From NCBI GenBank assembly GCA_009617715.1, contig VTFK01000403.1, positions 241,372-305,371 of the forward strand: 64,000 nucleotides of DNA, read 5' to 3'. The notes beneath the pieces are model-generated. The model was not told the origin of the DNA and did not search any database. It saw only the letters and a list, made by a program, of their open reading frames with translations. Shown here piece by piece: positions 46,680 to 58,691 of the stretch (position 1 is its first letter; each line of letters starts with the position of its first letter). The position numbers were made by a program, and so were the translations under genes. The stretch is from Plectrocnemia conspersa (Eukaryota > Arthropoda > Insecta > Trichoptera > Polycentropodidae).

Positions 46680-46768
46680 TGGTTGGCCATCATAGCGCAA
46701 ACTTTAACATTTTCAGCTTGCGGGCCAGATAAAAATAGACAACGGGATATAGTTTGTCGACCCTGTTC
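46680..46768 (-). mobile_element. hAT-like terminal remnant
   Basis: CTTGCGGGCCAGATAAAAAT ... ATAGTTTGTCGACCCTG resembles the subterminal and right end of non-autonomous hAT elements (GCGGGCCnnnnnTTTGCCCACCCCTG). Confidence 0.4.
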
Positions 46769-46899
46769 TAAAATTTGAAATATTGTGCAAAGAAGAAACA
46801 CAAATGTTTGTGTTTCTACTAAATTATAAATTTGCTAAACAAAGAAAGTTACAGCTTCTTTAAAAGATTCTGCTGAATCTACATTGATAGTGTTGAGTA

Positions 46900-47290
46900 A
46901 AATACAAAAAAATTAGGCGGCGCAGCGCGGCATTTATCAAATCATTATTATTATTATTTGATACGATCCCTTTGAAAACCCGGTACCTTTTGATCGTCGA
47001 CAATAATAAATACAATTTTGACACGCGCGTGTTTATATGTGTGTGTACATATAAATCATTAGCAACAACCTGTCGACAGCTTGGAAAAATGGTGGTATTT
47101 CCTATTTCCGGGCCAAGCACCTGGGGGTAACAAAGTACACCGGAAGTTGTGCATCTACAAGGGCGATGGGGGTAGGAATTGCCACTGAAACTTTGCCGTA
47201 ATATCCGATTCGGTGTAAATTCTTAGAATATCGACAGCGTTCCTTGTGATGTTTCGTCTCCCGATGTAAAAGGATAACTATAAAAAGCCG
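46900..47290. promoter_or_regulatory. CpG/GC-enriched stretch
   Basis: Contains GGCGGCGCAGCGCGGCAT, CACGCGCGTG, CCGGGCCAAGCACCTGGGGG and AAGGGCGATGGGGGTAGG. An 86-codon minus frame (46860-47120) crosses it without a domain. Candidate regulatory element. Confidence 0.25.
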
Positions 47291-47477
47291 CGTTATAATT
47301 GCGTAATGAAATCTATGAAATTTTCTACTTGTTATTCGATAAAATTACATTTTAGTGTTGCTTTTAAAGACAATACTTTTCACAAGTTATAATAAAAAGT
47401 AGCACATATAATATACTTTTGCCAACGTTTATTCCGTCTCGCAAAACAAATATGAAATCTCTATGGTCGCATATAAA

Positions 47478-47691
47478 AGGGTGTCTCAAAAAATTAACGC
47501 AAGATTTGAATTTGCCGTCATTTGTGCAGTAAATGTTGACAGCTGATAGTTTAGGGTTAATAAAAATAAATAATAATCATAAATAATCCTATTTTATGTA
47601 CTTTATAATTCAATACAAAAATAACAATATAAAGACTAAAAAATATGTTTTCTATTTAATTCAAATCTTGCGCTAATTTTGGGACACTATA
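47478..47691. mobile_element. Tc1/mariner-type MITE
   Basis: About 213 bp with inverted ends of roughly 30 bp: AGGGTGTCTCAAAAAATTA then ACGCAAGATTTGAATT, and at the other end AATTCAAATCTTGCGC then TAATTTTGGGACACTAT. TA lies at both edges. The interior is AT-rich and non-coding. The TIR style (GTGTCCCAAAATTA) is of the Tc1/mariner type. Confidence 0.7.
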
Positions 47692-49493
47692 AATTTCTTT
47701 ATCGCTGAGAGACACATCTAATGTATACGATAATGTCATTTTTTTACCAAAATTCATAACTTGCGCCGGTGCAAAATCCAAGAGGTATTTGTCTACAATT
47801 TTGGTCGTTTACTTCGGATTGCCTTACGCAAATGACGTAAAACCTTATTGAGAGTACAATATGATGGTTATGGACAGTTACAAACGATTGTTAAATACAT
47901 AATAAATCATTATTAGTTTGCTGACGTACGTGACGATCGGAGATTTGTATGAATATAAAACACGGCTTTCTATACTTTTTATATCATTGCGCATTTTTTT
48001 GCACCAAAACATAATTTATAAATATATTTAGACTGTTTTGAAAGCTTATGTTAATAAATATGTATAAAACTCACAGGTTTTTGTATGCATCTTAATATCT
48101 CCATTTTACTTTGATTTTTTTTTTGTAAACTAAAATTATTCATAAGCTTGTAAAATATTTTACTATTGTATTATCGTTGATATTAAATTATGTATACATT
48201 TTAAAACATACATTTTCAACGAAGTAAATTTATTTCAGTCATATTAGAGTCAAATTTTACAATTTCAATAATCGTATTTTTCAGTATTTTAATACAATTT
48301 ACATGATTCCTGTTCTGCATAAATACCTAATTTAATTTATGTTGTTTTCAATACGCTAGCGATTTTTCTTGGAAATATAAAATTAAATTAACTTCACTTC
48401 GGCATGAACAACCAACATAGGATATGCATCTCTTTAAAAATATAGCTCTACAATTTATTTCCAGAACTATGAATTAGCAATATATTCAAAGAGTTGTATT
48501 CATACAAAACATATCGTACACACAGCGAGCTTATGTTTGCATTTATAACACACGTGTCTGAAGTGTATTCATTATACAAGTCTGAAAAATAGAAATCTAA
48601 AAAAAGTAGTTAAAACCCTTTTTGCTTTGTTTCTGAAAATTGCAAACGTAAATATGTCACTCAGGTTGTGAACTGAAAAATGTGGTTTATCTATATTTTA
48701 TAAATGTAGTGCAACTCATGTGCTTATTATAAAACTAAAAAACTTCACACATAATCATTTGGAGCTAATACAATAAAACTAATTAAGTAACTGTTCTTAG
48801 GAAAAAGACTTTAAGTTAGAACTTAAACCTTTTGCAATTTGCTATTTATGTATTTTATTCATTATATCACATATTACGCAATGCATCTTTCAAAGATTAA
48901 GATTGGATTTTGCATGCATATATATAAATATGAGATAGCATCTTTACAATACATGTAATATACAACTTATATGCATTGGGCGCAACAATACCTTTTAGTG
49001 AAAAACTGTTTGGTAATGATATTGTGCTTATTTTATGTTCGAAGTTTCTCGAAACAAATTTTACTGCAGTTTATGAAACTGTATTTTGCCTCGAGTATCA
49101 ACAAATTTGAATTTTTAATCAATGATGATATTAGTTAATAAGTTATACCTTATGATTATTAATAATAATTAAGCTATAGAATTTAAGGGTAAAAACGAGT
49201 GAAACAGTAGCAGTTAATTTTGAAGATTCACAATATTCTTTAGCTGCTAACGAGATTTGATTTTCTTGCACAAAAGTTAGGCGTTAGTAAGCAACGGTTC
49301 TAGACCATTTTAAAAATTTTCTTTAAGCATTTATGTGACGACGAAGCTGCTGTCGTAACTGCTTTTTGAGTTTCTATTAACTCTAATACTGGAATTTTAC
49401 ATTTAATTAAAAATGTGTCAATTCTAATGCTGTTAATCTTATTCCTATATTATAAGCTTGATACTTTTTTACAAAGCATCTATATATTATACA
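47692..49493. other. AT-rich DNA, no gene seen
   Basis: A/T-rich. CCGTCATTTGTGC-like text and isolated CGs only. Nothing recognised. Confidence 0.55.
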
Positions 49494-49642
49494 TTAAATT
49501 TCACAAAGCTTAAATGTATTTGTTATGCCACTAGAACAATCTAAGCTACGCATACGTAGTAGTGTAATAGAGATGCAACGATCGAATTCAAAGCGACGCC
49601 ACATCCTTACTCGTATTTCATTAACCGAAGTTTCACTCTTAC

Positions 49643-49715
49643 CCTTGCCAGCGAGTATTTGAAACGCCGGAACAAAGTAGCTTAACAACAAAACAAATTT
49701 ATAAGCAAAAGACAA
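49643..49715 (-). CDS. candidate signal-peptide first exon, minus strand
   Basis: From ATG at 49715 the minus strand reads MSFAYKFVLLLSYFVP followed by AFQILAGK, then one G before a strong donor G|GTAAGAG. That gives 24 codons plus one base and a phase-1 intron, typical of signal-peptide exons. The peptide has a basic n-region (K6), a hydrophobic core (7-18) and a small-residue end (A22, G23). Immediately upstream on the same strand lies a CpG-rich block (49740-49970) that could be its promoter. No second exon is identified. It could also be a chance frame; there is no homologue I can name. Confidence 0.35.
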
Positions 49716-49739
49716 AGGTTATTTTCTTTTCGAAAGCAG

Positions 49740-49975
49740 TTTTTATGACGCGGCTGCATAGTTGGTCAAAGTTTGTCACATTGTTTCGGGGCTACGGTGT
49801 GAAGCTAGCATGATTATCGGCAATAAAGCGAAGAGTTTATTGTCGGCACAAAGCCGTCCTAGTCGATGTCCTGTCACAAGCCAGAACCATTGTTCGACAA
49901 TCTTCTAAATTGGGGATTTGAACCAACTAACGAGAACGAAAGGCCCACAATTAAAATTCATTCCGATGCAATGCA
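49740..49975 (-). promoter_or_regulatory. CpG-rich block, possible promoter of the minus-strand exon
   Basis: Contains GACGCGGCTGCATAG, CGGGGCTACGGTGTGAAGC, GTCGGCACAAAGCCGTCC and CCATTGTTCGACAATC. It is GC-richer than either flank. The position upstream of the minus-strand signal-peptide frame is suggestive. Confidence 0.3.
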
Positions 49976-50459
49976 AAACAAGTATAAGCGAACACTAGCT
50001 GCCATATGTATTTTTATTATATGTTTAACAATCAGAAGTTAACGAGTCGACACAGAAAAAGTTATTCTGGCAAACTATTACTGCTACACGTAACGGGGAA
50101 AACATTTTGCATGTCGGTCTCCCACTCTCTACTTTGGTCCAATTGGCATAAGCTTCAAGTATTGGAAAATTCATATCAAGCAAATCGTCGAGTGCTTTTC
50201 ACTTGTGTCTATATATCTACAAACGCCTTTTGCCGGCTATGAAAATGTTCCAACTTACCAGCAACTTTCCCTTTTTCCTACCGACATGCGAGTGGAAATG
50301 TCTATATTGTTAAATAATTCGAAAATTTTTGCCGTTACATTAAATATATACACTAACTAATACGTTAATTGCAAATATTCTTATTTAACTACACTTTATT
50401 TTACAAAATATTTAAAAATAGTTTAAAAACCCTTTTCTGTAATAAAATATAAAAACAGT

Positions 50460-50840
50460 ACATCAGGCGTGAAACTTTTTCTGTAAAGGGCCAGATCGGA
50501 AATATTGGCCAAAAATCAAAATGTAAGAGCTTCAAAAAAATAATTAAACGAACTGATCCATTGAATTAACAGTTGCAAATAAGCAATATATGTAAGGCCA
50601 GTGGTTCCAAAAAATTTACGCCGCGGCGCCCTGGGAGCTAGGAGCGCCGCTACTACAAAACTTTCATTAGTTTTTCATTTCTATTTTTATTTCAATATAG
50701 TGCAAAGCAATAACTAACATAATTTATAACTGTTTGCATAAGCCTTTAAAAATAATTACTTACTATTAGTATTGTTACCTTTTAATTACCCAAAATATTC
50801 GCTATTTCGCAAATAGCGAATATTTTGTTATAATTTGCGC
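50460..50840 (+). mobile_element. non-autonomous hAT remnants
   Basis: CAGGCGTGAAACTTTTTCTG then TAAAGGGCCAGATCGG at 50464 is a hAT end. A second, CAGTGGTTCCAAAAAATTTA with GCCGCGGCGCCCTGGGAGC, lies at 50603. From about 50.68 to 50.83 kb the sequence (GTTTGCATAAGCCT, ATTACTTACTnTTAGTATTG, CAAAATATTCGCTATTTCGC) matches 55.29-55.42 kb, so both belong to one family. Confidence 0.6.
50791..50827. repeat. 17-bp perfect palindrome
   Basis: CAAAATATTCGCTATTT, loop CGC, AAATAGCGAATATTTTG. The related copy at about 55.39 kb has only the left arm, so it is probably the hairpin end of a hAT remnant. Confidence 0.8.
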
Positions 50841-51033
50841 AATATTCCGGTTACCGTAATGATTTATATAACAATTTTTTTTTCGATTTTAAAAAGAAAA
50901 AAATATTAAAATTTATTTTAAATCAATTTCATGTATTTTATTTAATACATATTTTAAATAAAAAATAATACAAAGCAATCACAAATTATCTTTCTAATTT
51001 CAAAAGTAATTAAATATATAATTTTTACATCTA

Positions 51034-52049
51034 CAGGCGGTCCTCGACTTTCGCACATAATTAGTTCCTGAAAATGTGTGCGAATGTTGAATGTACGAAA
51101 GTCGAGGGAAGTAAAAGAAATTGAAATTGTATGTATTTTAAATTATTTATTTATCAAGTAAATATAAGATGTTTAAGAGGCGTTTAAGAGACACGTTTAA
51201 GTGGGATTTGCGGCTGTTTCCTTTGAAAAGTAATCAAGAGTTAACTGTTTTCCACTATTCTTTTTCTTTTCTTCATATAGTATTTTATAACATGCTATGT
51301 TTTTATTGATCGCCCCAAGCACTTGAGATATGCGTTCTCCATTGGGATCACAATCTTTCATAATATTTAAAAAATTGTCAAGGTGCGTGAAGGCTTCATT
51401 CATATTTTTCATTGTTAAAGAGTTTTTCAAAATAAATCTGTCTCATCTACATTAAATATTTGGCTAGAGGAATATTCTACATCTTCAATAATTTTGGATA
51501 ATTAGGAAATAAATTCTTTTGCAGCATCTTTATCCGCATCAGCCGATTCTCCAGTAAATTTAATATTATGAAAAGAATACCTCGTTTTAAAATTGTAAAA
51601 CCAACCGTTACTTGCTTGAAAAACCGTGTTAATTTTTTTTTAATCTATCCTTCCAATCTTTGTGCAAACTAAGAGCTTTTGCTTGAATAATTGAAATACT
51701 CAGAGGGACATCTTTTTTTTGTTGGTCATCGATCTACGATGACAAAGATTTTCCATTTCATCCATGTTTTTTTTTTTGATGTGTTTTTTTGGAAACATAT
51801 CATTAAAGATTGTGGAAATATATCTTTATTTTCCACAATTTTGAACGTATTCCTTAATTATATTTTTATTTTGCAAATACATATCGTAGACCTGTTTGTA
51901 TCATACGAACGTCCGATTGAAGCAAAAGATTCACCGCTATCAGATCGTTTTTTAAAAAAAAAATTAAATTAAAAAAAAATTTTTTTTTTTAAATGTGCGA
52001 AATAGCGAATTGTGCAAAAGTCGAACGTTCAAAAGTCGAGGGCCGCCTG
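51034..52049 (-). mobile_element. Tigger/pogo element, internally deleted
   Basis: TA target on both sides (51032-51033 and 52050-52051), with inverted ends CAGGCGGTCCTCGACTTTCG and, at the right, complement CAGGCGGCCCTCGACTTTTG, the Tigger-type terminus. On the minus strand, near 51.65-51.45 kb, ASNGWFYNFKTRYSFHNIKF, then FTGESADADKDAAKEFIS and IFNVDETDLF match the Tigger DNA-binding tail and the first catalytic block (NVDET with the Asp). The frame is then interrupted. A 77-codon tail (51197-51430) with FLNIMKDCDPNGERISQVL and GKQLTLDYFSKE matches the Tigger C-terminus. The rest of the DDE domain is missing. The element is about 1.0 kb, against about 2.4 kb when intact. Confidence 0.9.
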
Positions 52050-53339
52050 TATAATAAAAAATGTAATGGAATATTATTTTATTATATTGTCAAAGCAAAA
52101 GTGAATCAATGAATTATGATCATATTTACGATATCCATAAAACGAAACCTTATACAAAAATCAATGAGCTAGTTATACAAATAAATTGACAAAATATATC
52201 TCATTTAATTGCTTAAAATTTGTATGCATTTGCATATATTTTCTTTCAAACTTTTTTGCACTTTCTCTAAAACCTTCATACGTGTATTCTACGAAATATT
52301 TTTTTTAATGAAAAGCTGGAAATAAATAAAATGTATGAATATTTCTACAAGTCACGTTTAATATTCCGTTAATTTTCCCTCAATCATTTCCACCTTTTTC
52401 CAGGCTTTCCATTCAATCGTTCAAGTTCCGTTCCGATACACGAATGCTTTGTTGTTGTTTGCACATACGTTACGTGCACCCGATGCCTGTGTATGGTGGT
52501 AAAAATACATACACACGGTCGTAATTTAATATTCGTAAAAGTACAACGCGTTAAATACGCGTATGAAAGTATGCACTTAAACTGTTAAAAAACACACACG
52601 GCGAAAGCTTTCATAGAAAGCTTTTCTTCGCCGCTTTCGCAAAGAATTTAATTTAAAAATAAAACTGAAAAACGTATAACGTTCAGTTAAATATCAGCGG
52701 TTTGCACTTAAATCTAACCGGCCGTAAAATAAGTAAGCTCCTAGGTCACATGTTACAAATTTTAGGCGTGCAATCTAATTATTATAATTACAAAGTAGCA
52801 GCATACCTTTCGTCTATGTAATATTTCCAAATTAGAACAATAGATTCATTACATGCAAATTTAACAACCCGATATCAGTTCGTATGTGAAGGTATTATTA
52901 AAAGCATAGCATACATACATACGGCAAATTGAATACATTCCAATCGTATTTTGAAAGGAATGCAAAGCATTATCGGTACTCTGATTGAAAATCGTGTATC
53001 AAAAATTAGTGGGAAAAATTTAACGCATCCCAAGGTATTACCAATATTTACTCATTTTTTGTACCTGACATATTGCAATATTTTCCCCCGAATCGATATT
53101 TACGTATATAAAGCAACAAAACAGACTCAAAGGATTAACAACATACTCGCAAAAGATACGCTGTAAATTAAACGAATAAAATGAAACTATTATCAAAGGG
53201 ATTAAATATCGTCATATTTATACATAAAACTGTGAGAATATCTAACTACAATATATATCCGTATTCAATATTTAATTTTAAAAACAGATTGTTAACAGTT
53301 ACGTTTTGTATTTATATATATATAAAATATGTTACATTG
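52050..53339. other. AT-rich DNA with a small hairpin
   Basis: At 52599-52634 CGGCGAAAGCTTTC ATA GAAAGCTTTTCTTCGCCG folds as a short GC-rich hairpin with a 4-nt bulge. A GC-enriched spot surrounds 52.43-52.52 kb (ACGTTACGTGCACCCGATGC). A 71-codon + frame at 52951-53166 has no domain. Confidence 0.45.
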
Positions 53340-53830
53340 GGACATCTGATGCTTTGGTAGGAAGTTTTTTACTTCGTCTATGACACATTATCTTCGGCTT
53401 ACGATCGCAACAGAGGCAATCTGACGATCCAACTCAACACGGTTTTGGGAAGCTTCACATAGCCGGACTTTATATTGAAAGGTTTCAGTGTATCGAATCC
53501 TTTAGACCAGACGCCGGTCTTTCTAGATATTTGTTTAAAGTATATACGTAATCACTGTCGACAGGCTTTAGTGAAGCAGCAACACGGTTATCGTCACTAA
53601 CCTGTTATAAGTTTATGACATTTATACCGACGTTTAGCAAAGGATATTACATTGATATGCGAAACGACTGTTAAACGTTAGTTTGTAGCGTCAATTGTGT
53701 TTGGTTTCATAGGGGCCAATTCTTTATGTAAACCGGCAGGAAATTAATCACTCGCCGACTGACCAGTTGTTAGGGTTCACAGTTCGCGAACTGATATGCG
53801 AGTGACAGCTGCGGTCACGTAAACTCTCCC
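53340..53830. promoter_or_regulatory. GC-enriched stretch, possible regulatory element
   Basis: Contains CTTCGGCTTACGATCGCAAC, CCAGACGCCGGTCTTTC, GTCGACAGGC and GAGTGACAGCTGCGGTCACG. No coding frame. Function is unknown; the call rests on composition. Confidence 0.25.
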
Positions 53831-54524
53831 AAAATATTAATGATCTCAAAATATGCTTCAGTGATGTATATCAATTTAATCGACTCTAGTGTTAGAGGAC
53901 TTTAATTTCACGTGAGATATACTGTAAAAATAATTAAAAACACTTGATATAATCGATATAACGATATGTGGTTGTATGTATCCTGTTCATTTAATTAAGG
54001 ATACTATCAAACAGAAAATATATGTATTTTTTTTATAGAACGCATAATGTTACTCCAAATATAAGTATTTTAATTGCTGGTGACATTCTTGCATATTGTT
54101 TTACACTCAATATTATCGAGAAAATTAATTTGAAAAGTGGCGGACTCATGAATGTGAAAGTCTATGAATGATATTTTTAATAAGAACTTAATTTTATTTA
54201 TAGCTCAATGAGTCTGCTTTACTAGTTAATAAATCTTTGAAATTACAGGAGAGTCGATATTTCATTGAAAAACATAAAAAAATTGAATAATCTCAATAGC
54301 TACCGACGGTACTTCAGCAGTTGTAATGTATTAAATTGATTATGTTTCATGTTATTCAAACTCATATATAATTTTTCTCAACAGATAAATACCTTTATTA
54401 ATTTAAATAAAAACATTATAGGTTTGTCAAATATTTATTCCGGCGTTGATAAACGGCGGCACTTTGTCGCTTAAGACAACTGGCCAAATTTTCGGACCAG
54501 CCAAAAATATTTTTATCTATAGGG
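53831..54524. other. AT-rich DNA, nothing recognised
   Basis: A/T-rich sequence with no gene or repeat recognised. Confidence 0.55.
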
Positions 54525-54680
54525 AAGGATCATAAAATCAGTTGATGATTTCACATATTCAACTTAGCTCTTAGTTATTCGTGCATATTTATTTTGTTAG
54601 GGTCCTTCCATCTCGAAAATGCCGCCCCTAAGCAAGTACCGACCAGGGCGTTCCATTTTTCCTTAGCTACACCATTAGCC
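54525..54680. mobile_element. decayed hAT MITE (CAGTGGCGTAGCTA family)
   Basis: GGATCATAAAATCAG, TTAGTTATTCGTG, GAAAATGCCGCCCCTAAGCA and CCTTAGCTACACCATTAG align in order with the MITE at 30127-30384. It is the oldest-looking of three copies. Confidence 0.6.
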
Positions 54681-55185
54681 TATAATAATAAATGCTTAAA
54701 AAATATGGATTAAGCAATATGTCAGCAAAAACATGCAAGATAATTAAGCCTTTGTCGAATTTTACCTTATTTGCATAATTTTTGTCCAACTATAATATAA
54801 ACCACTTTCTGTTGTCGTAAATGATGCGTAAAATATCTGAGAACCAACTTTATAAGATTCATGCAAAGATTTATTTTTATAGTATTTTTGTGGTAACCTT
54901 TTTCGATCTTTTTTTTTAGTCTTTTTTTTCTGTTGAAAAACTAATGCCTAAATTTTGTGCAAGCTCTCAATTGCTCTGTGGTTTTGAATTAATTAACGCA
55001 TTTAGTTGTTTGTTATCAACTAAAGAACCAAAAATATTATGATGACGTCTTGATCAATTTTTAACATTAAAAGTAGTTTAAGACTTTTTAAATTCTGAAC
55101 AATTATTGCAGTTTTATATGTGAAGAATTCTACCAGTTTCAGAACCTTTTCTCAACGAAAAAACTTGATGATGACGTTATACACA

Positions 55186-55440
55186 AAGGGTTGGGAATTT
55201 TTTAAGGGCCATATTATAAATATTTTAGGCTCGGCGGGCCAGAAAACAAAAGTAAGGGCTTCTAAAAAGCGATTTGACTCGATTTTGAATTTAATATAAT
55301 GAAAATCAGTTACTCGCTCAGTAACGAACTGTTTGCATAAGCCTCTAAAATAGTTACTTACTGTTACTGTATTTAGCTAACCCTTTAATTATACAAAATA
55401 TTTGCTATTTCGCAATGTGCACTTTTGACACAAATCTGAC
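55186..55440. mobile_element. non-autonomous hAT remnant
   Basis: GGGTTGGGAATTTTTTAAGG, then GGCTCGGCGGGCCAG, then GTTTGCATAAGCCTCTAAAA and CAAAATATTTGCTATTTCGC. It shares its interior with 50.68-50.83 kb. Confidence 0.55.
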
Positions 55441-55574
55441 ATAACGCGACTTTGTTGAAAAACTTGGATTTAGCAAGTGTGTTGGTAGCCAAAAAAATTG
55501 CTTAAGAAAAACTTTCGAAATCATTTGTTTTGCTATTAAATTGGCTATTGATGTTACTCACAATGTTCTCAACA

Positions 55575-55700
55575 CTTCTGGCAACTGTTCTCACCGATAG
55601 TCTGATAGATTGAAATTTGGCTGTAAAAATCATACACGACTTAATTAATTCACCATTGGCTTTATTTTATTAATTAATAAATTAGCTACTTATTATTTTA
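55575..55700. repeat. dispersed repeat shared with 60.63-60.76 kb
   Basis: GCAACTGTTCTCACCGATAG, ATCATACACGACTTAATTA and TTAATAAATTAGCTACT recur in order at 60.63-60.76 kb. There the repeat abuts a LINE fragment, so it may belong to that element. Confidence 0.7.
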
Positions 55701-57057
55701 TTTAATATTTGTGGGGGAAATGCGTTGTTGTAAAAAACATACATTTGCCGTATTATTATCAAATCTTAAGTAAAATTTATTTTATAAACCTTTGATTACC
55801 TGAGTCAATCTATACCAAAAAACTGTTTCAAGAACAATTAATTAATTTTACATTTTTCCATAAGAAAAATAACTTAATCTATTGTAGTAATACTAGATAT
55901 GTTTTCAATATTGATCAAATAAAATTTATACAAATAACTTTCATTGGTTTATATTTTTATAGGTTGAGAAATATTATTACTTAAAATAACAGTTTTTAAA
56001 GCATTAGTATAATTACACAATTCAATGATTAGAGACTGCAATTAAGTAATATAAAGCAATATTTTTTTAACGCTTCATATATGAATTTAAATTTTTATAG
56101 CTAGGGTTAATGGCGTTAATTCATCGTCGGTTATATGCATACAGTAGCGGCAAACCATTTTGTGGACACTACTAATTATACATGGTTTTTATTTGGTTTC
56201 ACGCCCGTCGCGTTATTTGCGCTTGATTCGTTATAAAAAATTCATTCTACGTCACTTACTATTTTTTTTACTCATTCCTTATTACTTATTCCTTTTACTC
56301 GTGTTTGCCCACGCGCTTAGATTAATTGAAGCGATACATTAGTTTGTTGAACCATTTCGATTTACATTCGTGTGGGACTTGATTGAATAATCCATAATAA
56401 GCGATCTTTGAAGAATATTATTAAAAAATTACAACAGCAAAAATCTTACTCTTCCTCCTTCCGCGTTTTATTTCGTCGCTTTCTTTTTGCGATATTTTTT
56501 TCTGCAGGACTATTAAATTCTCTGCGTACTTAATAAATAATATTTAACCGTGCTTATCCGACTCATTTTTATAGATAGCTACTCTTGAAAACATCCTATA
56601 TTTATTATCAAATCCTTGTTAAAATATCCCGATAATATTTATAAACATTCATTGTTACTATTTCTGAGGCATCCAACATTAATTCCATCGCGCAAATTTA
56701 TTTTTACAATTTATTAGTAATACTCTCGACGCCCTTCTGCAACTTCTATCTACATGGTTGAACAATTTAATATCGTTGCACAATAGTTAACAGGAAGCAA
56801 TATAACAGTATCGTAAATTCGTATTTTATATACACTTAACATGTATATATCTCCTTCACACTGAAAAAATAATGGCTATTATTTTATTATATTAATGAAT
56901 AGTATTATTTAAATGACATTTAGAAATTTAATTTTATATACTTTTTATATTTTTTTAATCAGAATATCATGTATTGCTAGGTTTCTCCGATGTGTCATGA
57001 TGATCATTATACATTTAAAAATAAATAAAAACAATACACACCTAAAATAATTGAAAT
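55701..57057. other. AT-rich DNA, no gene seen
   Basis: A 60-codon + frame at 56160-56342 is rich in L/F/Y because of base composition. Nothing else recognised. Confidence 0.5.
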
Positions 57058-57275
57058 AAATTCAAACCGAATTTAAGTCAATAGGAGAGCGCATCATCAC
57101 TTCTCAGAAGGAAAAAGCAATAAAATAATGTCGGCACCGTCGCAGTGGGAACGCTCGGCAACGAGCGTTGCCACTGCGACGGCGCTATTTTATTGCTTTT
57201 GACGTGAAATTTTGACTTCTGAGAAGTAATCATTTTCTTTGCGCTCTCCTATTGACCAAAATTCGGTTTGAATAT
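57058..57275. mobile_element. palindromic (hairpin) MITE, near-complete
   Basis: Outer repeats TTCAAACCGAATTT with GTCAATAGGAGAGCGC and their complement; inner arms with CACTTCTCAGAAG and AGCAATAAAAT; centre GTCGCAGTGGGAACGCTCGG then CAACGAGCG. It is the same family as at 13932-14170. The left arm has lost the GTCAAAAATTCACGT part. Confidence 0.8.
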
Positions 57276-58111
57276 ACTTCGATCGATATTTAAAATATAA
57301 ATATTAAATCGCGCCATCAACATCCTAATATGAATGATCGGTAAAGATATCTAATATATGTTAAGTTATGGTGAAATGATTATTAATAAAATATTTCGTT
57401 TGACTTAATATAGAAAAAAATTTTAACAGCTTATAGTTTATGCAATAATTCGGTAGTTAAATACGTGTTACATTTACTTGTAAAAAAGAATATAAATGAC
57501 TTATAAAATATACATTAGTTCCTTGATTTATGCGATACTTTCACTTTTACGACATTAAGAAAAAACATTTTTTTAATACTCAAACGCAATAGTTTACTAC
57601 CACTTCTTGCACTTGACCTACATCTGGAACCTCTTCCACTGTTCATGCAGTGTGTTTTAAGTTGCGTTCTGTAGTACATACGTGTCACTGAAGATTTTTC
57701 TCGTTTACTTTATTAGTTCAAGAAACTTTAAAAATTCACATAAATACGACTTGATCATTATATCATAATTTTATAATATTTTTATGCCTCGATTTACGCG
57801 ATACTTCCTGGCACGTTTCTATCGCGTACATCGATGGATGAGAATTATATATACTATGTATTCAAGTTTGGAATATTTTTTAAATATTAGGCAAAAGTTG
57901 GATATTATAAAAAAAAATTAAAAACGTCCGTTTGTTCTGTGCTTCTCTTAACCCTTTGTGTACTAGGTGCGGATAAATTCGGCTCTTACTTGCGAAATTC
58001 GGAATTATCCCACGCTCAATAAAAAATAATAGTGCTGAATTAATTTTCATAGAATAATACAGAAAAAAATGAAATTAAATAATCATGTTAATCGTATTCA
58101 GGTTTACTTAA
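57276..58111. other. AT-rich DNA, one possible piggyBac-like end
   Basis: TTAACCCTTTGTGTACTAGG at about 57.95 kb looks like a piggyBac-type end without a partner. Otherwise AT-rich. Confidence 0.4.
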
Positions 58112-58691
58112 CCTTTTATGTGCCACGGACGCCGTACGAAGTTCTGTCGACTCGCGACCGTATTGCTTCGGCCTTCTTACGAAACTCTCACAAAAACTCT
58201 CATTTATTACTTGAAATGATATTACAAGACTGTCTAGATATATATAGCCATCTATTGAGAAGCGTTTAAAATTATTACCACTTAAATAGCATTTATAAAA
58301 TGGCTAAAACTAAACGTCAGGACTGTCAAAAGCAACTTGCAACAATTGATAAATAGTATGTAACTTGACTAAAATAATTTTTGTTCTTAAAGGCTAAACC
58401 GTTGTAGAGCCAGCAAGGACTCGCCAAATTTTACGCGTTAGATGAGAGGGTAACATGCAAAAAGTGCCGAAAAGATTTTTGTATAAAAATGCAATTTTGA
58501 TAATAAAAATTATTTTAAGTGAAAACCCTAGCAACTTCGATTTTTAACAGCTGCAAAAAGTGGCAAAATGCATCCGGAGGCTCATTTTCGGTTATAAGCG
58601 TCCTTGACACTCAATATATATTTTATTTTTAATTCTAAAAATGGCTGGCACTTTGATAATATGCTACGAAATTTACCGTGGCACTTAAAGG
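58112..58691. mobile_element. piggyBac-type non-autonomous element
   Basis: A 580-bp element flanked by TTAA on both sides (58108-58111 and 58692-58695). Ends read CCTTTTATGTGCCACGG on the left and, at the right, complement CCTTTAAGTGCCACGG. The inside includes GACTCGCGACCGTATTGC and no transposase. The 66-codon frame at 58069-58269 crosses the left end and is not a gene. Confidence 0.8.

Noticed and set aside
51691..51972. 93-codon + frame within the Tigger element
   Set aside because: It is antisense to the transposase relic and contains A/T runs.
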